Assembly: GCA_014338405.1 (NCBI GenBank)
Contig: JTDE01021174.1
Coordinates: forward strand, 51,592-115,591
From: Paragonimus skrjabini miyazakii
Taxonomy: Eukaryota > Platyhelminthes > Trematoda > Plagiorchiida > Troglotrematidae
Direction: 5' to 3'
DNA length: 64,000 bases
Under the pieces are notes generated by a model that was given only the letters and a program-made list of their open reading frames with translations, searched no databases and was not told the DNA's origin. A program made the translations under genes and the position numbers. Position 1 is the stretch's first letter. Each line of letters opens with the position of its first letter. Shown here piece after piece: positions 25,341-35,983 of the stretch.

Positions 25341-25803
25341 CAACGAAACAGATTTTCGAATTAATGTGAGATGGATTGACATCTAACAGCTTTCTAACAG
25401 AATCCAGACACGTGAAGCTGTGTTCTCATGTTTATCGTGTCATTTGTGGACTCCAACGAGACGTTTTATAGTCTTATCGCCAGAACACTAAGCGTCGCAT
25501 GATCTTTCTCAGTTTCGCGGCACTGTTAATGAACCAAATCTACTTCGTGTCCGTATGTCTTTTTCATCTATATTAACCATGAATCAATGCCATAGTAGAT
25601 GTGACTTGCTGCGTCATCCAGATCGGCGTAGACAGTTCGATCGAAAGTGTTGTACAGATTGAGATGCTTTGTTCTTCGGAAACCTGCTTTATCCTGAAAC
25701 GGAATATGCACGATGAGTAAACACAGGGCACTCACATAATACGGATTTTAGTCAAGTACTTATGACCTAGGAGCACATGCAGATACGCGTGTACTGATCT
25801 AAT
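25341..25803 (-). repeat. Long inverted repeat, left arm
   Basis: This arm is the reverse complement of 28687-29111 over most of its length. Shared words include GAGTCCACAAATGACA, AACGTCTCGTTGGAGTCC and TCAGTACACGCGTATC when read in the sense of the right arm. The left arm has about 35 extra bases near 25560-25600 that also occur in the partial copy at 28490-28650. The arms are about 2.9 kb apart, and a fossil transposase lies between them. Confidence 0.8.
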
Positions 25804-26869
25804 CTGGCTGAGTTTAGAACATAACATGAGTCCTACAAGAATTGTATTTTTCCACAAACTGACCTGCTGACAACTGTACAGACCGTAAGTGTCAATACCT
25901 CTGACTCTCATTTCACCTAAAGTATGTCAGCATTATGGACACTCAGGCCATTAGTTCACTGTCAGTATACGTGTGTATGTATGCATGTATATCTCCTGAC
26001 CTTTTCTGCTACGCTGGCGTGGTGGTCAGGCTTGTGTGCCGTTTTGACCCGAGGGGCTATGTTGACTAACACTTCCAACCTTCCAGGCTCAGCCATGTCA
26101 GATTGAGCAATGGGGATCAGCCAGATAAGAAGCAGTGTAGCTCACAGGTTTGTATATTGCATTATTGACTGCGTAGATGTGCTTAGGGATTGTAATATTG
26201 ACTTTAAATCTCTTGAGGACATAACCTCGAATCGAACGGTCTGAAGGAATGCGATCTGGACGCACGGCCGAAGGCCTAATGAGCGACAGTTCCGTGGCCA
26301 TGAATTCAATCGCCCAGTACATATGGGAACCATCAATGTCATAGGTCGTGGTGACATGACTATATGGCGTTGCGATGTGTGCGGTCGCGAACGCGCTGGC
26401 CGCCTCGGATTAGCAGGTCACCAACGTATTAATAGTACACCGTCGGCCAAGTGATGACGAGTACGTTAAGCTCAACTACATGATATCAGTTACATTCGTT
26501 TTTCGTTCGTATCGACCAACGACCATCGTCGTTTGATAAATTACCCTCGTCCCTTCTCAGAAAACTGCGTCATTGTGGTCTTCTACTTTTCCTTTTCCTC
26601 AGTTTTGTTGGTATTATGAATGTCTTGTTTGTTTTTTTGCTTCAACTATACACTTTTGCTTCTTTTTCCCCCCATATGTAAGGTGTAATAACATTTATTC
26701 CTATACTAAACTACTCCTTGCATTATGTTATTATTTTAATTCCCAGCTGAGATTTTGCCACTGGAGATGAGGGTTTCACTTTCGTACTAGCCTACCAACT
26801 GGCTAACCAAAATTTTTGGTTATGTGGATCACAAAGGCCTGCATTCGCATGCCTCCTGGTCTTACTATC

Positions 26870-27000
26870 TCGAGTTTACATTGGATACGTGTGTGAGTTG
26901 AACTGCAGGAGGTGGAGCGCAAACCAAATGTGGCGAGTGTTATGCGCAGGTGTCCCTTGGCTTCGGTCACTGTAACAGAGTAATTCGGAACAGAGGTCAC
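26870..27000 (+). repeat. Dispersed repeat, copy 1
   Basis: It is related to 51235-51362 in the same orientation. Both have TGGATACGTG.. near the start and ..CCCTTGGCTTCGG.CACT near the end. There is no coding content, and the identity is unknown. Confidence 0.5.
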
Positions 27001-27444
27001 TAACCATGGGCCTAGCTGTTCACTCAGTTCAAGTTGCCGGACGGTAGTCATTCAACTTGGTTCGGATGAATCATCATGCTCGAGGCGATTCACACTGTTG
27101 TAACGCGATTAAGAGAACAGTCTTACAACTGAACGGCGTATTGAACTGGTTTTTAATTTATGTGGCCTGTGATAAAATTGCGGACGAGACCACCAGCAAG
27201 TTTCATACGAGGCATGTGGATACCCAGTCGGTTAGCTCTGAATCCGTTCGAAAGCTGACAAACAAGTTGGCTAAAACGCGTAGCATTCATGACTACAAAG
27301 ACACTGTCGGGCGCGCACACCAACAGGTGGCCGTTCTTTTAGTGACGTTCTACGCAACCTGTAAAGTAGTGTCTGTCGGTTCGCTCAAGGATGCAATTAA
27401 AGGATCAATATTCAGCTTCAGTGGAAGCGTACATAAACAGTATT

Positions 27445-27880
27445 TCTGATATATCAACAAACCTCTTCAGGTTGCTCAAATCCGACGTTACTGTAGCCAA
27501 AAGCATACGGCCTGGGACAGGATTGCTGGTACAGACATTATTGGGCCTTTCTTCTTTGATGAAAACGTTACAAGTAGGAAACCTCCGTTTACAAAGGCTT
27601 TTGAAAACTAGTACGTTCATATCTCAAAAATCAGTATCAGGAGATTTTACCAGCTCTAGAACAATTGAGGGTACTTGAAGATGATTGGTTTCAATAAGAT
27701 GGCACAGCATCATAACACTATACACTATGTGGACTAGAATATCTGGGTGAAACATTCCGGCTTGTGTAGATCGGTCACGGATGACTAATTGGGTGAACCC
27801 CACGGTCAACGGATTTTATCGTTTGAGCCGAATTCAAACACAGAACAAACAGAGAACGTCCGCAGACGCTGGACACACTG
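27445..27880 (+). pseudogene. Fossil Tc1/mariner-superfamily transposase
   Basis: The sequence reads TDIIGPFFFDENVT, then after decay and a frame change FQ*DGTAS*HYT, YLGETFRLV*IGHG and TPRSTDFIV, with stops in place. This is the end of a DDE transposase of the Tc1/mariner superfamily (IIGPFFFDENVTG..., FQQDGAppHy, fLde.Fp.rWIGR, WPPRSPDLtp.DF). The second catalytic Asp (in QDG) and the PRSTD block are visible. At least four internal stops make it inactive. The start of the protein is not recognisable. Confidence 0.75.
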
Positions 27881-28489
27881 AAAATGGCTAAAGTTTCTGA
27901 ATTTACTGCAACTTCCGATATTTCTTTGTAACATCTGTTGTTTTCATTTCTGAGGAGAAAGCTTCTAAGTAGGTAAGACCATGGACTACAAATCGACGGT
28001 CCATTGCAAATATATTGTTTATGTACTAATGTCTTCGCATTTTATCTGCGTGTGACGACAATTTTGACTTGCCGATAGAACAACATGTCTCAAGTAGTAA
28101 TTGACATATTCCGATATTCCGTTAGTTAATTGAGCTCTGATTGAAGTAAGGAACCTAAGCAACCACACGGTCGAATATTGTCTCACTGATGTAACGTTTT
28201 GGTTCGAATGCAGTGAAATATTTTAGAGTAGGTACCACAGTGCTCTGTTTTGAACTTTATTCCGGTTTGACGTGAAGGTATAGACTCTGTATAAGATTGA
28301 ATGCAAACGTATATCACGTTGATGGTATCCGGTAATATCTGCACACTGCGAACGGTTTATCTGTTAAGTACCAAAATAGTCCATGTATCGATAGTTGTTT
28401 CTTCTAAAACGACACTGTGATCTCTTAATCGCGGTCAACTAGTGTGATTTGGTTACGGCATGATATTTAATCTAGTCCAAGTTGCGCAT

Positions 28490-28650
28490 GGCATTTTTCA
28501 AGACGAAGCAGGTTTTTAGAAAACAAAACATCTCAATCTGGACAATCGTTTTGGACTAGCTGTCCACGACGATTTCAATGACGTAGCAAGTCAGATCTAC
28601 TATGGCATTGATTTATGGTTAGTAGAAATTAAAAAGGCATACAGCTTATT
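28490..28650 (+). repeat. Partial extra copy of the long inverted-repeat sequence
   Basis: It is in the same orientation as the right arm and just inside it. Shared words are GACGAAGCAGGTTTT(T)AGAAAACAAAACATCTCAATCTGG with mismatches, and ..GTAGCAAGTCAGATCTACTATGG. It retains the segment that is in the left arm but missing from the right arm. Confidence 0.6.
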
Positions 28651-28686
28651 AACAATGCCAAAAATCTGAGGCATACTGTGCGACGC

Positions 28687-29111
28687 TTAGATCAGTACAC
28701 GCGTATCGGCATGTGCTCCTAGGTCATAAGTACTTGACTAAAATCTGTATGATGCGAGTGCCCTGTGTTTACTCATCGTGCATATTCCGTTTCAGGATAA
28801 AGCAGGTTTCCAAAAAACAAAGCACCTCAATCTGTACAACACTTTCGATCGAACTGTCCACGCCGATCTGGATGGCGCAGCAAGTCACATCCAGACATAC
28901 GGACACGAAGTAGAGTTGGTTCATTAACAGTGCCGCGAAACTGAGAAAGATCATGAGACGCTTAGTGCTCTGGCGATAAGACCATAAAACGTCTCGTTGG
29001 AGTCCACAAATGACACCATAAACATGAGAACACAGCTTCAGGTGTCTGGATTCTGTTAGAAAACTGTTAGATGTCAATCCATCTCACATTAATTCGTAAA
29101 TCTGTTTCGTT
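28687..29111 (+). repeat. Long inverted repeat, right arm
   Basis: It is the partner of 25341-25803 (see that arm for shared words). The outer boundary in both arms is AACGAAACAGATT, after which the flanks differ. Confidence 0.8.
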
Positions 29112-30891
29112 CCTGAGCGCAGCTTTTTACCATCCATCGTTTGGGGGAAAATGGTCGTGATAGCATACTGCGTTATGAACCATCGTGTTTCTTAGTTTTC
29201 CCATCGATGCATGTCGGTTTCCAGTCCTGCAAACACACGTTTATTGAGAGGTTTGTGGGTCAATAATTTGGAAGGTGGTACCGAGCCATTTGGCCTGAAA
29301 TGTGCATACATCATTATGCCGGCTAGTATGGTTGTGATTGCAGCGGTATGTTGTGGTCGGTTACCACGCCGACTCGATTACGAGGCCTGTTTCTGTAGTA
29401 AGCCCTTTAGGTGGACACATCAGTTCGAATTCGTAGGGCAAGGCTTGTGCTCCGGATTTCGTTTCCGGGTCGATAGTTATGATACTGTCGCTGGATCGCA
29501 CACGGACGACACCTATGGCAAACCGGTAATCTGTTTGCGGGTCAATGCGCGCTCCACTCGGACCCACAGGTTTCGAACGTCGTCGTTGCTCCCCGAATGA
29601 CCGAGTAAATCGGGCGAGCCCTGTTTAATGTGCCATTGTGTGTAAGCCTTGGGGTAATTGTGATGGCTACCATGACAGTAAAGGGCAGGGCTGAAACAGC
29701 CCGAGAAATTGACCCTTTGTATTCTCCAAGCCTAGTCAAGAGGTTATCAGAGTAGATGTCAAGCCAACCTCAGTTCACTATGGGTTAAATGACTCAGGTG
29801 AGACAAATCATTTCATGTGGGCGATGTGACGATGAGCTGGCTACTGCCCTAACAAAACAGTAAGGGTGAGGACAACCTAGCCGCAATCAACCACATTCCA
29901 GCACTATGGCTGGTCAAGACAAAAGTGTGACTAAATATGTGTGTGAACCGGTAGCTTACAATTAACCATTCAAACAATTCACAGTAGAAACGGATTACTG
30001 AATGTACATCATATATCCATTTCGTTTCACTAATTATTTTTCTGAAATGTACATGCCTGAGAATCGAACTAGCTACCAGTTCCGCTTAGTTTCAGTCTCT
30101 CCCATCTTGTTATATATGTCCTGTAGATGTCTTTGCAAACTGCACTACATGTCTCATACATGTACAGATTATTACTATCCTAGCCGTCCCACGGAAAATT
30201 AATTCTTTTGTCTCTCTTGTACAAACCTATAGGCATAAGCCCATAGCATGATCAAGCGTACATGTTACGAATTCACTCAATTAGCCTGAATAAAGAAACT
30301 TGTTTGCCTCTCGGCTTCGATCGCCCATATGATCAATGAGGAATGCCAGTAAGTCATCAAGCCATAATTTCATGCTTGCTTCCACACATAACCCTTATTC
30401 GTTCATTGCACATCATTTGCACTAGCACCGCAACAGTATCTTCGATGACATGTTCCGCACGGTACACATGTACGTTTTTAACAGTTGCTTCCAGCTCCTG
30501 GTCTTCTTGGGGTTTGCGCCAGCTTATTAGTTTCTGTCTTCCAGTCGTGCTCTACTATACACAATCGAGGTTACACGTTAGGCAAATGCTCAATTCATAC
30601 ATTCATGAGGTCAATTCGAGTTTCGAAGTAGTATGGTTATCTTGACAAGTGTAAAACGATGTGTTCTTCACTGTCAGTGATAGCTAGCCATTGACTGTTG
30701 TGCTTGTTTGACCATGCTCACTCTACAAGTCTCTTCTTATATTCCAATTTCGCGTCGCTCTAATATATTTATTACTCCTGTGACCATTTCTGTTTATGAA
30801 ACGAACATCCCTAGTGCATATTTTCTTGGCTTACTTTATGCTTGTCTAGTATGGTCTAACATACAGCTAGACATCCACAAATACCGTTAGC
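29112..30891. other. Intergenic sequence, unidentified
   Basis: A 129-codon plus-strand frame (29211-29600) and shorter ones show no domain. The sequence looks repetitive in character, but no second copy was found in the window. Confidence 0.4.
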
Positions 30892-31114
30892 TTTTGGTAT
30901 TGGTATGTTCGCCGAGCTTGGCATTTAGGTTGCAAACGTTTCATCACCAAGCGAGGTGACATCATCGGTGCGTAGTCGTTTAAGCGTATAGTTTTTTGAG
31001 CATGGAGAAAAAAAACATACGCTAAAACGATTACGCACTGATGATGTCACCTCGCTTGGTGATGAAACGTTTGCAACCTAAATGCCAAGCTCGGCGAACA
31101 TACCAATACCAAAA
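30892..31114. repeat. Near-perfect palindrome (2 x 99 bp) with hammerhead-like core
   Basis: Arms 30892-30990 and 31016-31114 are reverse complements with very few differences, separated by about 25 bases. In the right arm the plus strand reads CTGATGA, a 6-bp stem (GTCACC / GGTGAT) with loop TCGCTT, then GAAAC. This is the conserved core and stem II of a hammerhead ribozyme. The left arm has the same on the minus strand with CCGATGA. Such cores are known in terminal repeats of Penelope-like elements. I could not fit a complete stem I and cleavage site. Confidence 0.75.
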
Positions 31115-34033
31115 CCATCAACCCGAGCTACGAACAACACCACCACTGTTCACAACTATCCGAAACGCTTCAAATGGATATCAGCTTTTTGAAAATTGAA
31201 CTGTAGTGACTGCACCAAATAAGATCTAACCAAGGCTAACACAAATCAAAGATCGTAATCAGTGGAACAGATGAACCAGGGGTACTGGAACAAATTCTCT
31301 TTGTTCAATTGCATTTTCAATTGTTGTTTAATCTGGACATATCAACCTGCGCGATCAGCTTCAAAACCAAATAACAACACCAATAACACAATAAAAGTAA
31401 CCTCATCTGCAGCGTGCACTTACGAGGATAGACGTGGGAGAACAGTGGTTGACAAACTACGCATAACAAGTGAAATTGAAAATAACCACCATATTGGTAG
31501 AGTGAGGAAAACTGCGCTGAAAACCTCCGGTATATCAACAAAGAAGGTTACAAAATTGAAAACTACGTAGCCCCCGTTCCTATATCACTACGAAATCCGA
31601 AATAACTTGAAAAAATCTTCAGGCTTCAAATGAATGTTAACGACATTATCGACGGTAACACATCAATGGATGAAAAACCGCCTCAGTTTAGAAACAGAAC
31701 AGAAGAGGGATGGGACCTGGTAAATAAAAACACCCATGTATGGTTTCAAACAATGAACATCAGGGTGGATATTTACAAGACTTATGTTCAAGAGACCAGA
31801 AAGGTATTACATCAATTTTCGGTTGGACGCTGACGCACAAGTATGCCAACAGGTCCCCAAATGTTCATTGAGACGGGCGGGAATCACGGGCAATAAGTTT
31901 CTTCCCCATGATTTAATGCTTCGACTTATACACGGTTTGCTAGATCAGCAAGATAAAATTATCACGAACAACGGCTTCAACAACATTTTGTCGGTGTCAC
32001 TCCTGAGTTAGAGTCAAACAAACGTTGTGAGCATTGTACGTTTGAACCCTCGAGCAGTTCTGGCTGAATCCAAATGGAAGTTTCTTGGAAACACGGGCAA
32101 TGCTACTACTCAGAAATAAAAACCGGCCACAAGGAGTTCACAGCCCAGTTGATGGAACAAATTCATAAGTTCATTCTGATGCAATAGTGGAATGTGTGTG
32201 CGTCCTAGTTACCGTTTCAATAGACAAACCAAATTACGAACGTATTGGAAAAACGTTCGATTCCACGAAGTTATGACATGCCTAGTACATATGCACGGAC
32301 AGATTTTTTTTAAATCTTTGGTGCTCACACGTTGCACCGTGAGTACAGTTTTCTATTTGAATAAAATAACAGTTATATATTTACTTCCTGTTCTGTCAAA
32401 GCAAATTCTCAAAGCGTGAGACGAGTGAGAATTACAAATTGATGGTGAGTGTGCATTCCATTACCGTGCTGGCTTAGTCTTTATGCACAAAAAAGTTGTG
32501 CATACTTTATGCTTCCCCCGCAAGAAAATGCGGAACATGGACCAGTGCAATAATTAGTAATGTGAAGCAGTTTATACCCCTTCAATGTCTTCAATAGGAA
32601 ACCATTTGATTACTTAAAATGGTACTTCTAAACCACTTTTACCTTGAACAAAGGGAGTATTACCCACAAGCGCAATCCGATTTTTTTAAACATGTGCAAA
32701 TGTAGACTACAATAATCATAGACCTATACGTGTATTGTTGCCGCATCAAGTGAGCTGTTAGCAAGATCATCAAAAAGACGACGTAGGCGTTCCAGTGATG
32801 AAGATTTACCCTGTTCTAGGGTTAACAGAATGAAGTCACGATAGTCGGGTCATGGACAGATGAAAGAGCAGTGGATCACGACAGGACAGCAGAAAATGAA
32901 CAAACATCAATCTCAACGGAAATAGCTAACAAAAATAGTCGGAAAGATTCAAGGTGCTTCAGTTGACTAACGATACAATGATGATGGTGACTTGATTGTC
33001 CCAGACATTGTGGTAGGATAAAAAAGACAACAAAAGATATCTTGCAGAACTATGTAATTATATGATGCAGTGGAAGCAGTGCATCGCCTAACAAGTTCGA
33101 ATGAAGACAAGTGTTGAGTAATCCTGAAAACCCTTGAACCTTCACGCAATCAAGTCTAAAAGAATGCAACCCGACTGAAATGATCAATTTCAATGCAAAA
33201 TAATTAATCTCACAAAAGTGATACAGGTTAATTTTTGCTTTTCTCTTAAAATCTTACACCTGTAGAGTCCAAACCAGTTTGAAGAATAATTCCATAGTTG
33301 TTTTGCCCTGGAAAGTGTTCCTTCTTGGGGAAATGCTCAATACGTGAGGGAGCCAGTAGATATGGTAGGTTTTCAACATTGAAGTGAAACAAATACTGAC
33401 AGTTCAATTTGCATGTAGATAAATGGAGACGCAAAAATTCGGCCAGTATAGCGAGTTACAACAGAGTTGGCCACTTCAAAAGTCTAATAAAATACAACTG
33501 GAAAGCCAACCACTACCGAGACTTCAAGAATGATTTGATACACCCTGACTGTCAATTCAATGAAGCCGTGTTCATGAAATTATGATACAAACATACACTA
33601 CTATTATTTTTAAAGTAGCTACATTGTAACAGCTTGATTTTGCAAATCAACATTCAATGCTAACGTGCGTAATGTTAGACACTAAGAATTAGAGACGAAC
33701 GTAATTATAATCATTACACCCTGAAAACGTTACATTAAACACCTTACCTATCTTAAAATCAACCTCCATTACAGAATACCCCTTTGTGTTTACGAAACCA
33801 CCCAAATGATTACGGTTGAAGTCAATCCAGTCAAACGGACCAGAGGACTCAGCATCGAAAATTTCAAGATGTGCTAACTTTTTGTATTGACCTCTAGCTG
33901 AAATGTCCACTTTGCATTTCATACACTGTAAAACTGCCGGTTGCTAGGGGACATCACGCATCACCCCACTCCATGAAAAGTAACAGACAAGTCTCGTCCA
34001 ATTTTAGATGAGACCCAACTGTGAAAAGTCAGT
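31115..34033. other. Intergenic sequence, unidentified
   Basis: The sequence is AT-rich with several short plus-strand frames (31262-31570, 31630-31833). No family can be recognised. Confidence 0.4.
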
Positions 34034-34113
34034 GCTTCGGCTGGATTCGAACTAGCGACAGAAACACCATGCCTCAACGCGGCAAGCGTTCTACCAGCTG
34101 AGCTATGAAGCCA
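34034..34113 (-). repeat. tRNA-derived SINE head, best copy
   Basis: The minus strand reads GGCTTCATAGCTCAGCTGG.., an A box (TAGCTCAGCTGGTAGA), then GTTCGAATCC (B box) and a closing GAAGC that can pair with the initial GCTTC. The acceptor pairing is short and the anticodon arm is irregular. Several diverged copies exist (5370-5470, 41010-41075, 57830-57880, 63845-63925), so this is a SINE rather than a working tRNA gene. Confidence 0.65.
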
Positions 34114-35942
34114 CACCGGGAGCTCGGAAATTTCACATTTGGATTCGGTTACCCACCCGTCCCAATGTCTCATATAGAATCCACCAAACAAGCCAGGAGA
34201 TCGACTGCCCCGGCAGGATTTCTCAAACAGTTCACGCTGGGATCCACCAACGCCACTGTTGAGCATAGAATTTGTATTACTAATATGCAGTTTGACAGGT
34301 TTATGAATTCAGATGAGACTCAACTGTGAAATGTCAGTTCTTCGGCTGCCCATACACTTGCCTTCACTTTGCGCCAACGGTTGCGTGTGACAATTGTTCG
34401 CGCGTGTTCGATACAAAGCACGCGTCAATTGGACTTACGGGATACAATTGGCATCCTGAGAAAACACTGTTTACCACTCCTGTAAGCTAAACTGCAGCAT
34501 GCGGTGGATGTAGAGTGTGCAGAAAAACGTTTATCGCTACAAGCATATGAGAAACAGTTGGTGCAAATCACCTGAAGGTCACGACCAAACACCAAATAAA
34601 CGCGACGCTGCAATGAACTCAGGAAATCTATTCGAAAATGCGGAAAAATCATGTATACCTTGGTAAAGGTTGCTCGTACTGCAACTATCATTCTGACAGC
34701 AGAGTGAGTTCTGTGTTGGGATGAAAACGGATTGTTTTTAGCCGAACATCTAGCAAGTAAACTTGCGCACTGAAACAAATGTTATACGTGGACAGAACGG
34801 CTACAATATATCGTTCCTGGATCTTTATAGATATGTTCACACTTGAAACTGTCCTTGGTCTTGATTAATTATGAAATGTGCTTAATAGCGGTATGTGATA
34901 AGTGTTCGTTTTAAAATAAATTGTCTGTCGGACCAGTGAAACATTTAGTAGCATTTCAAACCACTGTTAAGGATTACCGATAGGACGACCGTGATTGTGT
35001 AATGACGCCATCGGCTAAATGGCTACTCTAAATTGTTAACTGGAAGAAGGGAGTGGCAATCGTGCGTTCTGGAAGCGATTGACAAAAGACTAGAGAAGTA
35101 GGCTGCCGATGTTCAGTTGGAATTGACACTCATTATCAACACGTTCCCAGGCGTTGAAACAGCGCTACATAAACTAAAGTTGCAACAGTGACTGGCTCAA
35201 CGAGCCTAACTAAGCTTTCCCTATGTCTGAAACGAAACGTAATCACATAAAGCGTTATTACAAGTCATTCTGAAATTCCTTTCGCTTTGATATGTTATCC
35301 ATTTTATTACAAAAATTTTCTGCAGTTAACGGTTACAATAATACTGGTGCGTAAGTTGCTAACACTCGGTAGTCACGATAAGTATCTACATAAGATTCCA
35401 AGCTAACGTATACACCGGGTACAACCCGAAGTGGTGAGCATGTGACACAACATGATTTGCACTCTGAAATTAGTTCGAACCTCCTACATACTCAATGTGG
35501 ATGACTCATGAAGCTTCGAATCGTGCGAATCTTCATCCAGTCGACTATGGAAGTGCACTGAGTTGACAGTGTCCAAGATGTTACAAACCAATATCCCTCA
35601 ACCTCATAACCATTATGGGTTTTCGCCATTTTTTAAAATCCACAATAGATATCATTTGTAAACCAGTTATTTTGCGGTTTGGTATTTCCTTTTCAGAGTA
35701 ACGCGAGGTAAAGTCCATGAAAAGTTAAATATTACTATCTGAAATCTGCAGTATTCCACCGACTACATGCTACTTCAACATCTCACCAACACTGAATACG
35801 CGTGTCTGTTGCTGCACTCTGAAACGACAGCTGAATGAGCCAAATCGGTTATTCGCAGCTTAAACTACATCGATGTTTATGGTCTAAACCGTGTTGTCGA
35901 GTGCCCCGAGGTAGTGCACACACAACATCATCGAATAATTGA
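34114..35942. other. Downstream flank of ATP10-like gene
   Basis: Nothing is recognised apart from a possible minus-strand polyadenylation signal near 35303 (TTTATT on the plus strand). A short inverted echo of the SINE tail (AGACTCAACTGTGAAATGTCAG) occurs at about 34316. Confidence 0.35.
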
Positions 35943-35983
35943 TCAACATGACGTTGTTCTAATCCAGTGGAAGGGGGCGTTTT
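35943..35983 (-). CDS. ATP10-like: predicted last coding exon
   Basis: An excellent acceptor (TTGCCTGTCTTCCAG) ending at 35984 is followed by a frame that continues phase 1 from the previous exon. It reads ENAPFHWIRTTSC and then TGA at 35943-35945. The exon is short and has no family similarity, so the support is only splice-site quality and phase. The alternative is a retained intron with the stop at 35959. Confidence 0.55.

Noticed and set aside
27057..27449. 130-codon frame as the N-terminal part of the mariner-type transposase
   Set aside because: It shows no helix-turn-helix or other transposase similarity and is in a different frame from the recognisable part.
34034..34113. Functional tRNA gene
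   Set aside because: A and B boxes are present, but the acceptor stem is short, the anticodon arm is irregular, and several diverged copies share flanking tail sequence, which fits a SINE.
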